DNA of 64,000 nucleotides from Actinoplanes italicus (GCF_003001815.1 NZ_PVMZ01000030.1:36985-100984); one strand, 5' to 3'. Counted from the first letter of the stretch, positions 33,180 to 46,302 are shown. The notes: a model not told the origin generated them from the sequence alone. Numbers and translations: made by a program.

Positions 33180-34643
33180 TCAGAGGTCGATCCGGTCCGG
33201 GACCGCGTACACGCTCGGCACGCCGTGGCTGATGCCCTCGTAGACCTGTGGCTTGGACCGGCGCAGGACGGCGGCCCGCCAGATCCCGGCGAGGGCGGCG
33301 ACGACGAGCAGGGCGGGCAGGGCGTACGGAGCGAGCGAACCCGGTTTGGCGCCCACGAGGGCGTCGAGCTGAAGGAGCATGGTGACGAGGATGGCCAGAC
33401 CGAAGGCCAGGCCGAACAGCGGCGCGACCGTGGTGTTCCAGCCGCTCTCACCGGAGTCGGCGTTGCGGGCGAAGTAGCGCAGCGCGGCGGCCGCGGACAC
33501 GATGAGCAGGGCGAGCAGCCCCATCGCGCCGACGGTGCTGGCCCAGCCGAACAGGGTGGTCTGCGGGTCTGCACCGGAGACGGCCCACACGAGCACGACC
33601 ACGGCGGCGAGAGCGTTCTGGGCCCGGCTCGCGCCGACCGGGGCGTCGGCCGCGGTGCCCGCGCCGGTGCGGTAGAGGTACTGGTGCAGGACCTGCTCGC
33701 GGCTCATCGCGAAGGCGTACCGGTTGATGATGTTGTGGAAGCTGATCAGCGAGGTCAGGATCGCCAGAACCAGGATGACCACGCCGAGGATGCCGAATGC
33801 CGGGTGCACCTGGTCGGACAGGATGGTGATCGGCAGGTTCGAGTCGGCGGCGGCGGCCGCGGCGACCTCGCCGGATCCGGTGGCCGACTGCATGGCCCAC
33901 GCCGCGGCGGTGTAGACGCCGATGAGGCTGAGCGCACAGATCATCATGCCGCGGCTGATCTGCTGTCCGCGCTTGCCGGCCGCGCTGTCCTCCTCCTCGA
34001 TGAACGCGGCCATGCCCTCGGGCCCGGTATAGGCGGCCAGGGTCAGCGCGACCGCCAGGCCGAGGCCGGGAACGCTCAGTCCGGCCGGGTCGAAGGCGGC
34101 GGCCGGGATGCCGTCGGCCGGGTCGAGGAAGCCGACGACCACGAAGAGGCCGACGACCAGCAGGGACAGGATCAGCACGCCCATGACGATCTGCGTGGAC
34201 AGCACGATGCGCCGGGTGCCCAGGACCGTGACCACGCCGATCGCGACAGCGGAGAAGACCCACCACGCGCCGATGCCGGTTATCCCGGACATGATCGCGC
34301 CGAACAGGCCGTAGAGGCTGATCTGCAGGGCGTTGTACGCGAGGAGCGCGACGAAACCGGCACCGACGCCGGCGGTCGGGCCGAGCCCTCGGGCGGTGAT
34401 CGCGTAGTAGGGCGCGGAGTGCGGAACCGCCCGCACCATGGCGGCGTACCCGACGAGCAGCAGCGTGACCACGCCGCCGACCAGGGCGAAGAGCAGAGGC
34501 AGCGCGGTGACCTCAGACCCGGCGTAGGTCGCGACGATACCGCCGACGAGTACGACCATCGGGGCGGACGTGGTGGCGCCCAGAGCCCAGGCAGCGCCCG
34601 CAGTCACTGTTCGACGGGCCATGGCCGCGGCTACTGTAGCCAT
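33180..34643 (-). CDS. APC-superfamily amino acid permease (histidine/histamine exchanger candidate)
   Basis: 487 aa with about 12 helices and APC motifs in helix 1 (GAAWALGATTSAPMVVLVGG) and helices 6-8 (YTGPEGMAAFIEEE; YAFAMSREQVL). ATG 34643 has AAGGAGA nine bases upstream. It is the first gene of a run continuing through the Gln/Pro-rich protein and hdc, separated by 22 and 4 bases. Position makes it a likely histidine importer or histidine/histamine antiporter. The long leader (34644 upward) contains a strong hairpin. Confidence 0.85.
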   Translation of the reverse strand: MATVAAAMARRTVTAGAAWALGATTSAPMVVLVGGIVATYAGSEVTALPLLFALVGGVVTLLLVGYAAMVRAVPHSAPYYAITARGLGPTAGVGAGFVALLAYNALQISLYGLFGAIMSGITGIGAWWVFSAVAIGVVTVLGTRRIVLSTQIVMGVLILSLLVVGLFVVVGFLDPADGIPAAAFDPAGLSVPGLGLAVALTLAAYTGPEGMAAFIEEEDSAAGKRGQQISRGMMICALSLIGVYTAAAWAMQSATGSGEVAAAAAADSNLPITILSDQVHPAFGILGVVILVLAILTSLISFHNIINRYAFAMSREQVLHQYLYRTGAGTAADAPVGASRAQNALAAVVVLVWAVSGADPQTTLFGWASTVGAMGLLALLIVSAAAALRYFARNADSGESGWNTTVAPLFGLAFGLAILVTMLLQLDALVGAKPGSLAPYALPALLVVAALAGIWRAAVLRRSKPQVYEGISHGVPSVYAVPDRIDL

Positions 34644-34689
34644 GATTATCTATCTCCTTGAGGGGGGAGGAGTCGGTAGGAGAGAAGTC

Positions 34690-34776
34690 CTATGTGGACG
34701 GATGCAGTAGGTTAATCGGTCCTTTCCGGGCCCCTCCCCTCAGGGGCCAGCAGATCACTAGATCAACTCGCCGCAT
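34690..34776 (-). other. Possible leader ORF / attenuator in the permease 5' region
   Basis: A 28-codon frame (MRRVDLVICW .. LLHPST) starts at ATG 34776 and ends 47 bases before the permease start. It overlaps the stem-loop at 34729-34748. Codon choice (CTA, AGG, ATT) is unlike the neighbouring genes, so the RNA structure may matter more than the peptide. Confidence 0.3.
34729..34748 (-). promoter_or_regulatory. Leader stem-loop upstream of the APC permease
   Basis: GGCCCCT (34729-34735) pairs with AGGGGCC (34742-34748) over a 6-base loop, 86 bases upstream of the permease start. It could be an attenuator or mRNA-stability element. No known riboswitch consensus is recognised. Confidence 0.45.
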
Positions 34777-35111
34777 GCACCTTACGCGTTGAACGGTGGG
34801 TATGGCTATCAGTCACATTCAATGCGAGCGCTGTGCCACAAGACCGAAAACTCACATTCGGTCACCACGCTCGGGACCGGTTCCGCGCTCACGTGGCGCT
34901 CGACGCGGCCGATCACCGTTACTCATGAGTATTCGGAACCGGCAATGCCTACGCGAGCTGGAATCCATCGACAGTGCCCGCCAAAGCGACGGAAAACGAT
35001 CTTCAACGCTGAAAATCAGCGGTGTGCACAGACGGTGACATCGCCATTCGATCGCACCGCATAAGATTTCCGTGCCGGAACTCATGTTTCGATGAATTAA
35101 ACGGAGGCGGC

Positions 35112-35903
35112 ATGCGGGTCCATCACCTCAACTGCGGGACCATGCGTCCCGCGCTGACGCCCGGCGGCCTCGTCTGCCACGTCCTGCTCGTGGAGACGCC
35201 CGACGGGCTGCTGCTGGTCGACTCCGGTTTCGGCCTGCGCGACGCCGCCGAGCCGGCCCGGCGGGTCGGCGCGGCGCGGTTCCTGATCCGCCCGGTCCTG
35301 GACCCGGACGAGAGCGCGGTGCGGCAGGTGGAACGTCTCGGTCACGATCCGGCCGAGGTACGCGACATCGTGCTCACCCATTTCGACGCCGACCACACCG
35401 GCGGCCTGGCCGACTTCCCACAGGCCCGGGTGCATCTGACGGCCGCCGAGTCCGACGCCGCCCAGCGCCCGCGCACCCGGACCGAGCGCTACCGGTACCT
35501 GCCCGCCCAGCGCGAGCACGGCCCCCACCTGGTCGAACACTCTCCCGCATCCGGCGACGTGTGGCGCGGTTTCGCCGCGGGCACCGAGATCCGCCCCGGC
35601 GTGGTGCTGATCGGCCTGCCGGGCCACACGCGCGGCCACGCGGCCGTCGCGGTCGATGCCGGGCAGCGGTGGATCCTGCATGCCGGGGACGCGTTCTATC
35701 ACCGCGGGCAGCTCGACGGACGCACCCCGGCGCCGCGGATGCTGGTCCGGTCGGAGCGGATGATCGCCCACGACCGGGCCCTGGTGCAGGCCAATCACGC
35801 CCGGCTGGCCGAACTCTGGGCGGAGGCCGGGCCGGAGCTGACGATCGTCAACGCCCACGACCCGGAACTGCTGCGCCGCGCCGCCGCCGAGCCTTCGATG
35901 TAG
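35112..35903 (+). CDS. MBL-fold metallo-hydrolase
   Basis: 263 aa. The metallo-beta-lactamase signature THFDADHTGG (HxDxDH, about residues 93-102), the later GHTRGHA histidine and the bridging aspartate in LHAGDAFYH are all present. ATG 35112 has GGAGG five bases upstream. The binuclear zinc hydrolase fold is certain. The substrate (lactone, thioester or phosphodiester) is not. Its stop is followed by a hairpin shared with the convergent lipoprotein gene. Confidence 0.9.
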   Translation: MRVHHLNCGTMRPALTPGGLVCHVLLVETPDGLLLVDSGFGLRDAAEPARRVGAARFLIRPVLDPDESAVRQVERLGHDPAEVRDIVLTHFDADHTGGLADFPQARVHLTAAESDAAQRPRTRTERYRYLPAQREHGPHLVEHSPASGDVWRGFAAGTEIRPGVVLIGLPGHTRGHAAVAVDAGQRWILHAGDAFYHRGQLDGRTPAPRMLVRSERMIAHDRALVQANHARLAELWAEAGPELTIVNAHDPELLRRAAAEPSM

Positions 35904-35933
35904 CGGGGGTACGCCGTCCGGCCCGAAACGCCG

Positions 35934-35972
35934 GGTGCCCGGCTCGCCCCTTTCGAGGGCGGACCGGGCACC
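35934..35972. terminator. Bidirectional terminator hairpin
   Basis: Arms GGTGCCCGGCTCGCCC and GGGCGGACCGGGCACC pair at 14 of 16 positions around a 7-base loop, between the convergent stops at 35903 and 35992. Confidence 0.75.
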
Positions 35973-35991
35973 GGGCCGGATCTGCGAAACG

Positions 35992-37281
35992 TCAGCAGGG
36001 ACCGTCGACGACCTTCGGGTCACCGCTGGTGGTGGCCGGGACGGTCACACAGGCGACGCTGCTGCCGGAGGTCACCTCGGCCACGCCGGTGCGGACGACC
36101 TTGACCTCGACGCCGGAGAACGCCATGTCCTCGGCGGCCTGCTTGAGGTACTTCGACGGCTTGCCGCCCTTGCCGAGCGCCGAGACGATGGCCTGCCGGC
36201 CGACGAGCTCCGCCCAGGTCTTGGCCTCACCACCGCCCAGGCCGGTGTCCGGGCCGGCGCCGGTGCCGGCGAGGCCCGCGCCCAGCGCCTGGAAGATCGG
36301 GGCCAGGTCGATCTTGGTGGCGCCGGTCGGGGCGACGATGTCGGCGCTGCTCGCGATGTCCACCCGGACCGAGGCGCGGCCGGTGTTGCCCTCGACGAAC
36401 TGCAGCAGGTTGATCTCGAAGGCCTCGAACTTGCCGTTGTCGATCCAGAGGTCCAGCACGATCGGCTTGTCGGCGGGCGCCTTGTCGAGCTCGCTGCCGA
36501 TCGCCTCTTCCAGGATCGAGGACTGCTCCTTCGTCGCGATCTTCTCGAGCGCCTCGACGAAACGCTTGGCCTCGGCGTGTGCCTTGGTCGTCGAGGTGGT
36601 CACCACGAGGTGCTTCTTGTCCTTCTCGTCGCGGACCACGTCCGCGCCGTCGAGCAGGTTCTGCGCGCTGGTCTTCAGCTCGGCGGCGATCTTGTCGCTG
36701 TCCTGCTGGCTGGCCGGGCTCGCGCTGACGCCCGCCTTCTTGGTGAACTCCTCGATCTCGGCGCTGTCGATCGAGATCCAGCCACCCTCGATGAGCTTGT
36801 CGATGCCGGGGATCTCGGCACCCGCCTCCTTGGCGATCTGGTCGACCTCGTCGGCCGGGGCGCCGAACTTGGCGGCGAGCGCCCGGACCGGGACCTTCAC
36901 ATACGCGATCTTGTCGATCACGCGGATCTCGGCGCCGGTGACGCCGTCGATGGTGGCGTTGAGCAGCGCCTTGTCGTCGGCGACGCCCTCACCGCCCTTG
37001 TCCCAGGCGACGGTGAAGGACGAGTTGTAGAGCTTGCGCAGGATGTCCGCGTCCTCGTCGGTGAAGCCCTCCGACCCGGACTCCTTCTTGGCGAGCGCGA
37101 TCAGGTCGTCGACGCTGCCGCCCGGCCGGATGGTGAAGCCGGTGCTGCTCGCCGCGCCGAGGTTCTCCGCGGCCTTCTTGAGCTCCAGCTTGGGCTCGAG
37201 CTGCTGGAGCTGGTTGGCACACCCGACCGTGAGGGTCAGGGCGGTGACGCCGGCCACCGCTGCGGCCACAAAGCGCTTCAT
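35992..37281 (-). CDS. Large secreted lipoprotein of unknown function
   Basis: 429 aa with a lipobox (LTVGC, Cys about 21) after a short signal (MKRFVAAAVAGVTALTL). The mature part is charged and beta/alpha mixed (ELKKAAENLGAASSTGFTI, DKIAYVKVPVRALAAKFG, KHLVVTTSTTKAHAEAKRF), with a Gly-rich loop near the C terminus. The architecture recalls LolA/LppX-type lipid-binding lipoproteins, but I cannot confirm it. ATG 37281. It is transcribed from the 319-bp gap upstream. Confidence 0.8.
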   Translation of the reverse strand: MKRFVAAAVAGVTALTLTVGCANQLQQLEPKLELKKAAENLGAASSTGFTIRPGGSVDDLIALAKKESGSEGFTDEDADILRKLYNSSFTVAWDKGGEGVADDKALLNATIDGVTGAEIRVIDKIAYVKVPVRALAAKFGAPADEVDQIAKEAGAEIPGIDKLIEGGWISIDSAEIEEFTKKAGVSASPASQQDSDKIAAELKTSAQNLLDGADVVRDEKDKKHLVVTTSTTKAHAEAKRFVEALEKIATKEQSSILEEAIGSELDKAPADKPIVLDLWIDNGKFEAFEINLLQFVEGNTGRASVRVDIASSADIVAPTGATKIDLAPIFQALGAGLAGTGAGPDTGLGGGEAKTWAELVGRQAIVSALGKGGKPSKYLKQAAEDMAFSGVEVKVVRTGVAEVTSGSSVACVTVPATTSGDPKVVDGPC

Positions 37282-37600
37282 GCGCAGAATTCTCCATTCG
37301 AGAGGCGGACGACACTCCCCCGTGCCGCGGTTTGGCAGTGTACGAGCATCAATCAACAACTCGCGCGCCAATTCCCCCGCGCGGGGTCGTCCGGTCGCAC
37401 ACTCTGACCGAAAGCCCGACTTCACAGCGGTCCAGCAGAGCGTGTTTCCGCACCTCAACGCTTCCCGTAGGACATTTCGACCGGAAGCTTCACCCGACTC
37501 CCGTTTCCCGGCCGAGATCTATTCGTTGCGCTGCCGCGATATTCTGCGAGTGCTCGAAATCACGACACGAAATGGTCTCGGCCGGAAAACGGAATAAGGA
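37282..37600. other. Intergenic region of 319 bp, no supported gene
   Basis: It separates the lipoprotein gene from the UvrA-like gene, both on the minus strand. It is less GC-rich than the flanks. The only structure noticed is the 12-base palindrome CCCCGCGCGGGG at 37375-37386. It should hold the lipoprotein promoter. Confidence 0.6.
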
Positions 37601-39943
<2,343 letters not shown>

Positions 39944-39992
39944 CGTTCTCCCCCTGTGAAGTGAGCCCTGTGAGATGAGCCCGGTAAATGAG

Positions 39993-40349
39993 CTAGCTGT
40001 CCTGGAGCAGGCCGAGCACGTTGCCGTCCGGATCGGTCACGCTCGCCACCCGGCGGCCCGGGCCGACCTCGTGCGGAGCCTCGCTGACCACGCCCCCGGC
40101 GGCGGTCAGTCCGGCCAGCTTCGCATCGATGTCGGCCACGTGCCAGTACGCCACCGGCGCTTTGAGGCCCTGGGGTCCGCCGCCCGGCACGAGGCCGATG
40201 TGCTGGCCCGCCACGTCGTAGCCGACGTAGTAGGGACTGTCGGCGGTCGGCTCGGCGCCGAGCAGCGCGGTGTAGACCGCTTTCGCCCTCTCCAGATCGG
40301 TCACCGGGTGCAGGACGGTCTTGATGCCTTCGGTCGTCATGTCAGTCAC
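39993..40349 (-). CDS. VOC-family (glyoxalase/dioxygenase fold) protein
   Basis: 118 aa with the paired beta-alpha-beta-beta-beta VOC units (KTVLHPVTDLERAKAVYTALLG and VADIDAKLAGLTAAG .. VTDPDGNVLGLLQ). GTG 40349 has GGGAGA upstream; ATG 40340 is the alternative. It stands 19 bases downstream of a second VOC gene and probably shares its mRNA. Metal ligands are partial, so it may be a binding protein rather than an enzyme. Confidence 0.88.
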   Translation of the reverse strand: MTDMTTEGIKTVLHPVTDLERAKAVYTALLGAEPTADSPYYVGYDVAGQHIGLVPGGGPQGLKAPVAYWHVADIDAKLAGLTAAGGVVSEAPHEVGPGRRVASVTDPDGNVLGLLQDS

Positions 40350-40368
40350 GCTAGGTCGTCTCCCGATC

Positions 40369-40779
40369 TCAGGTGAGCTGGTTGATGCGGACGAGGTTCC
40401 CGGCCGGGTCGCGGAAGGCGCAGTCGCGCAGGCCGTACGGCTGGTCGGCGGGCTCCTGGACGACCTCGGCGCCGGTGGCCGCGAGCCGGTCGAACGTCTC
40501 CTGCAGGTCGGTCGCGCCCAGCACGATCCCGGCGTAGGCGCCCTTGGCCATCAGCTCGGCGATGGTGCGGCGCTCCTCGTCGGTGACGCCCGGGTCGGCG
40601 GCCGGCGGCTGGAGCACGATCGAGGTCTGCGGCTGGCCGGGCGGGCCGACGGTGATCCAGCGCATGTCGCCGTAGCCGACGTCGAGGCGGACCTCGAAGC
40701 CGAGGCCGTCGCGGTAGAACTCGAGGGACTCGTCGGGATTGTCGGTGGGCAGGAACGCGGAGTGGATGACAACGCTCAT
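40369..40779 (-). CDS. VOC-family protein
   Basis: 136 aa; it begins VIHSAFLPTDNPDESLEFYRDGLGFEVRLDV and ends FRDPAGNLVRINQ, both halves of the glyoxalase/bleomycin-resistance fold. It overlaps the AraC-type gene by 4 bases (ATGA). AraC plus VOC pairs are widespread in actinomycetes; the substrate is not known. Confidence 0.9.
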   Translation of the reverse strand: MSVVIHSAFLPTDNPDESLEFYRDGLGFEVRLDVGYGDMRWITVGPPGQPQTSIVLQPPAADPGVTDEERRTIAELMAKGAYAGIVLGATDLQETFDRLAATGAEVVQEPADQPYGLRDCAFRDPAGNLVRINQLT

Positions 40780-41234
40780 GCCGACGATGCTAGGGATGCC
40801 TTCTCATCTGCGGCTTCTCGATTCCTGACCGGTCGTGTCACCTGTTTGGTGATGCAGCCCGGCAGGCCTTCCATCCCGTGGCTGAGCTTGCGGTACGCGC
40901 TGGGCGAGATGCCGACCAGCTCGGTGAACCGGGTGCTGAACGTCCCGAGCGAGGAGCAGCCGACGGCGAAGCAGACCTCGGTGACACTCAGGTCGCCACG
41001 GCGCAGCAGGTTCATCGCCCGCTCGATCCGGCGGGTCATCAGATAGCTGTACGGCGACTCGCCGAACGCGGCCTTGAACTGCCGGCTCAGGTGCCCGGCC
41101 GACAGGTGCACGTGCCGGGCCAGCGCCTCGACGTCGAGCGGCTGGGCGTAGTCGCGGTCGATCCGGTCGCGGACACGGCGCATCAGCTTGAGCTCGCGCA
41201 GCCGGGCGTCGGTCACCGGCCAAGAATAGTTCAC
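40776..41234 (-). CDS. AraC-family transcriptional regulator, DNA-binding domain only
   Basis: 152 aa with only the two AraC helix-turn-helices (DVEALARHVHLSAGHLSRQFKAAF and SVTEVCFAVGCSSLGTFSTRF) and no sensor domain. It starts at ATG 41234 and is coupled to the downstream VOC genes. The VOC protein may supply the ligand-binding function in trans. It is divergent from the secreted protein gene. Confidence 0.92.
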   Translation of the reverse strand: MNYSWPVTDARLRELKLMRRVRDRIDRDYAQPLDVEALARHVHLSAGHLSRQFKAAFGESPYSYLMTRRIERAMNLLRRGDLSVTEVCFAVGCSSLGTFSTRFTELVGISPSAYRKLSHGMEGLPGCITKQVTRPVRNREAADEKASLASSA

Positions 41235-41249
41235 CTGCCGGCCGCCCCC

Positions 41250-41298
41250 TTATGTGAATAACCTTTTATATTTACGTCCACCTATATAAGGAGGACGT
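41250..41298 (+). promoter_or_regulatory. AT-rich promoter region and strong ribosome site
   Basis: A conspicuously AT-rich stretch, with TATATT at 41267-41272 and TATATA at 41283-41288, ends in a full AAGGAGG (41288-41294) four bases before the GTG start. It contrasts with the GC-rich surroundings and suggests strong expression of the secreted protein. Confidence 0.45.
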
Positions 41299-42315
<1,017 letters not shown>

Positions 42316-42324
42316 CCCCCGGCT

Positions 42325-42369
42325 GTGCGCTACCGCTGTCTCACCAGCCTGGAGACAGCGGTAGCGCAC
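42325..42369 (+). terminator. Perfect 18-bp-stem hairpin, interspersed repeat copy 1
   Basis: GTGCGCTACCGCTGTCTC pairs perfectly with its complement across a 9-base loop, starting 9 bases after the secreted-protein stop. Its inner CCGCTGTCTC .. GAGACAGCGG stem recurs at 61016-61046, also just after a stop codon. Confidence 0.8.
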
Positions 42370-42374
42370 CGCCC

Positions 42375-42411
42375 GATCTTGACCGGCTGTGCCGCACCGC
42401 CGGTCAAGATC
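42375..42411. terminator. Second perfect hairpin (13-bp stem)
   Basis: GATCTTGACCGGC pairs with GCCGGTCAAGATC across an 11-base loop, immediately after the first hairpin. Together they form a double stem-loop between the secreted-protein gene and the next small gene. Confidence 0.75.
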
Positions 42412-42447
42412 CTGCGGAGTGCGGTTCTGGCGACCAAGCTGGGAGGC

Positions 42448-42771
42448 ATGGCTGACACCGTCGTCGAGATACATGTGCCGCTGACACCCAATCCGGGGCT
42501 TCAGCCCGGCGACTACCCGTTCCCGTGGATCGACACGGTCGAAGAGTTCCTCAGCGAGCTGGAGGACGACGGGACGGTCGAGGTGCCCGACGACGGCGAG
42601 GAGTTCGGCGACGTCTACGTCTTCGTCATCCGCGGGGCGGGTGAGGCCGATCTGCTGGCCGCGGCCTCCCGGGTCGCGGCGCTGGACGACGTGCCTGCCG
42701 GTGCGTTCGCCATGGTCACCGACGACGAGGCCCCGGAGTGGGGCCTCGGCCGCCGTGTCCCACTCGGCTAG
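42448..42771 (+). CDS. Small hypothetical acidic protein
   Basis: 107 aa from ATG 42448, preceded closely by GGGAGG. It is very acidic and consists of one alpha/beta-looking domain (DTVVEIHVPLTPNP, WIDTVEEFLSELEDDGTVEV, DVYVFVIRGAGEADLLAAASRVAAL). I do not recognise the family. Its stop abuts the stop of the convergent permease gene (TAGCTA). Confidence 0.7.
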   Translation: MADTVVEIHVPLTPNPGLQPGDYPFPWIDTVEEFLSELEDDGTVEVPDDGEEFGDVYVFVIRGAGEADLLAAASRVAALDDVPAGAFAMVTDDEAPEWGLGRRVPLG

Positions 42772-43979
42772 CTAGGCGTTCGACAGCGCCCGGCTCGGTG
42801 GCAGGCGCGCCGCCCGTCCGGCCGGATACAGACCGGCCACCACGCCCACCAGCACGGTCGCGGCGACACCACCGGCCAGCGCCCACACCGGGATCACCGG
42901 CGGCCACGACCGGTAGCCGGCATAACCGGCCGTGACCACGCCACCGGTCAGCACGCCGGCCGCGCCGCCGAGTGTCGCCAGCAGCAGGGACTCACCCAGG
43001 AACTGCAGGCGGACCTGGCCCCGGGTGGCGCCCAGCGCCCGGCGCAGCCCGATCTCCGCCCGCCTCTCCAGCACCGAGATCACCATGGTGTTCGCGACGC
43101 CGACCCCGCCCACGACGAGGGCCACCGCCCCCAGACCGAGCAGCAGCCCGCTGAGAGCGCCGTCGGCGGCCCGGGCGGCGGCCAGCGCGTCGGAGGGCCG
43201 CGACACCTTCACCTCGTTGGGCGCCTGCGGATTGACCGTCGCCGCCAGCAACCGGCGGACCTGCTCGACCGCCGGCTCCGCCGAGCGGGTGTAGACGGTC
43301 GTCGGCGCGCCGTCGAAGGCGAGCAGCCGCTGCGCCGCGGCCCAGCCGATCAGCGCCGCCGAGTCCAGTTCGGGCGCGAGTGGCACCGCCGCCAGGATGC
43401 CCACGACGCTGAACCACTGGCCGCCCAGCCACACCCGCGGGCCGGGCGACGCGATGCCGAGCCGTCGCGCGGCGGCGGACCCCAGCACCACGGCCGGGCC
43501 GTCGGCCGACTCGGTCAGCCAGCGCCCCGCCGCCGTCCGGGCACCGACGGTGCCGAGCAGGTCCGGCCGGGCGGCCAGGACGGCGATGCTGCCGGTCTCC
43601 CCGGTGGGGATGTGCTCGTTGCGGTAGACGCTCGCGTCCAGCCGCCCGGTAGCGGTCGCCGACTCGACGGCGGCGATCCGCCGTACCATCGCCGGGGCCT
43701 CGGCCGGCATCTTCGCGTCCGCGCCGGTCAGGGTCTGCCCCGGAGCGGCGGTCAGCAGGTTCGTGCCCAGTGCCCGCAGGGTGCGGTCCAGGTCCGCGCG
43801 GCTGGAGGCGGAGATCCCGACGACGGCGACCATCGCGGCGATGCCGATCGCGATCCCCAGCGCCGACAGCACGATCCGCAGGGGCCTGGTGCGCAGGCCG
43901 GCGGCGGCGACCCGGACCACATCCGCCGGGGCGAGCCGGGCCGGACGCGGCCGGGCCGGTCCAGGGCGTCGCGGCGCGC

Positions 43980-43983
<4 letters not shown>
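42772..43983 (-). CDS. MacB/FtsX-type ABC transporter permease
   Basis: 403 aa with the MacB-FtsX layout: an N-terminal helix (LRIVLSALGIAIGIAAMVAVVG), a large extracytoplasmic domain (about 60-270), and three C-terminal helices including VVGGVGVANTMVISVLERRAEIGLRRALGA, the conserved FtsX region. It overlaps the ATPase gene by 4 bases. With the partner ATPase, HlyD-like protein and lipoprotein it forms an export or signalling complex in the envelope. Confidence 0.94.
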
Positions 43984-44632
<649 letters not shown>

Positions 44633-44636
<4 letters not shown>

Positions 44637-45670
44637 GACGGCATCCCCACGACCGTGCCGTCGGCCAGTCCGCCGCCGCTGACCTCCGCGCGGCCCTCGG
44701 CGAACATGCCGACCTCGACCGCCACATCACGGGTGGCGCCACCCTCGACGACCTGCAGGCCGTAGCCGCCCTCGGCGAGCGCCAGCAGGGCCGCGACCGG
44801 CACCGTCAGGACGTCCTTGCGCTGCTTCCCGGTGTAGGTGACCTCCACCGGACCGGCCCGCAGGCCACCGGCGGCCTTCGGATCGCCGAGCCGCACGGTG
44901 ACCGGCACGGTCGGGTCCTTGCCCTCGGCGGCGACGGCCTCGGCACCGACGTGGGTGACCGTCCCGGCGGTCCGCCGGCCGTTGGGCAGGAGCACCGTCA
45001 CTTTCGTCCCCGGGGCCGCCCATCCGGCCGCGTCGGCCTCGGCGTCGACGGTGACGACCGAGGTCTCGCCGGTGTAGGTGGCGAACGTGCCGGTGGCCGG
45101 GTCGCCGACACGCACCTTGAGTTCGGCGATCCGGACCGGACCGGCGGCCACGGTCACCCAGGACGTGTCGACGGTCCCGGTCTGCGGCAGACCCAGCTTC
45201 CTCTGCCAGCGTCGTACCACCTGGGCCGTGGCGTCGCTGTACTCGTCGTCGACCGTGAAGCCGTCGTGTCCCAGCGCCCGCAGGTTGCGCTCGAGCTGCA
45301 GCACGTCCGGGCCCTCCACGCCCGGCGACAGCGGCCGATACACCGGCAGCACCCCGGTGAGCAGCACCACCGGGCGGTTGTCGGCGCGCAGCAGGGTGCC
45401 GCCGCGCCGGATGACGCGGCCGGACCTGGGCAGCCACGTCACCGTGCCGCTCGCCGACGACCGCAGCGGGACGGGTTCGCCGTACCCGAGTTCGCCGTCG
45501 ACGGTGACCGATGCGGCCAGGGTCTGGCGCCGCACCGTGGTGGTCGCTCCGGGTCCGGCGGCGGGTGGCGGCTCCTCGCTCCCGGCGCCGTGCAGGACCG
45601 CCACGACGGCCGCCGCAATACCAGCCGTGACCAGCGTGCCGGCCAGCAGCCACCGGGTCCGGCGGGTCAT
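44633..45670 (-). CDS. Membrane-fusion/HlyD-like protein with peptidoglycan-binding domain
   Basis: 345 aa from ATG 45670: one N-terminal helix (WLLAGTLVTAGIAAAVVAVL), a biotinyl-lipoyl-like region (SASGTVTWLPRSGRVIRRGGTLL), and a PG_binding_1 module at about 117-160 (DVLQLERNLRALGHDGFTVD .. VVRRWQRKLGLPQTG). C-terminal beta-barrel domains follow. The peptidoglycan-binding insertion into a MacA-like adaptor is common in Gram-positive MacAB systems and anchors the pump to the wall. Confidence 0.92.
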
Positions 45671-46197
45671 CGGCCCACCGTGATCCCGGGCATCATGCCC
45701 GAGCCGAACTGCTGGCAGTTCTTCGACGCCTTCTCCAGGTCGCCGAGGTCGTCGGCCTGGTCGGGGTCCATCCGGAAGAGGCCGGTCTCGGCGTCCGGGT
45801 CGGGGAAGCCGGGCACACCGTTCTCGCGGACGCACTTGGCGTACTCGCGAGCCTTGGCGATGTCCTCGGCCGACGCCTTGGGCGGCTCACCGCCGTCGGG
45901 CAGCAGGTCCCGGCACTTCTCCATGGCGGCGTCCATCTTCTTGGCCCCGGCCTCGTCGCCGACGGCCAGACCCGGTATCCCGGCCATGCCGTCGGCGCCG
46001 GGGTCGGGCATGTCGATCCCCTCGGCGCGCATGCACTGGGCGAACTTCCGGCCCTGCGCCGCCTCGTCCGGGGCCGCCGACGCGCCACCCCCGGTGGGGG
46101 CCGCTCCGGTGCCCCCGCCGTCGCCGGTGCATCCGCCCAGCGCGGCAACCAGCAGCATCATCGGTACGGCGATCAGCCGCGTCGTTCCGTGTCCCAT
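45667..46197 (-). CDS. Lipoprotein with duplicated C-x-R-x2-G .. PDP motif
   Basis: 176 aa with a lipobox (LGGC). Two internal repeats share cysteine, basic and PDP positions: CMRAEGIDMPDPGADG and CVRENGVPGFPDPDAETG, each followed by a Cys-bearing helix (KCRDLL; NCQQF). ATG 46197 has GAGGAG five bases upstream. First gene of the MacAB-like operon, divergent from the two-component pair. It may be a sensor or substrate-capture partner of the exporter. Confidence 0.85.
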   Translation of the reverse strand: MGHGTTRLIAVPMMLLVAALGGCTGDGGGTGAAPTGGGASAAPDEAAQGRKFAQCMRAEGIDMPDPGADGMAGIPGLAVGDEAGAKKMDAAMEKCRDLLPDGGEPPKASAEDIAKAREYAKCVRENGVPGFPDPDAETGLFRMDPDQADDLGDLEKASKNCQQFGSGMMPGITVGR

Positions 46198-46302
46198 CAC
46201 GGCTCCTCTCGGTCGGGAGCCACCACACCAGGACGCCGGTTAAAGCGTCGTCAGCGTCGGCACTAACAGGTTTCTAACGGCCTGACCCGGCACGATGATC
46301 GC

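Larger units (their letters stand above)
34644..35111. other. Divergent intergenic region of 468 bp, lower GC than its surroundings
   Basis: It separates the decarboxylase operon from the metallo-beta-lactamase-fold gene. The left part holds the permease leader with its hairpin. The middle (34790-35060) is noticeably less GC-rich and contains short frames without ribosome sites. No gene is supported there; promoters for both directions are expected. Confidence 0.6.

Noticed and set aside
33147..34661. A 504-codon plus-strand frame opposite the APC permease
   Set aside because: Highly charged Asp/Gly/Arg composition without any domain; the permease on the minus strand explains the sequence.
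34789..35064. A 91-codon plus-strand frame in the low-GC intergenic region
   Set aside because: No ribosome site, no motif and base composition unlike neighbouring genes.
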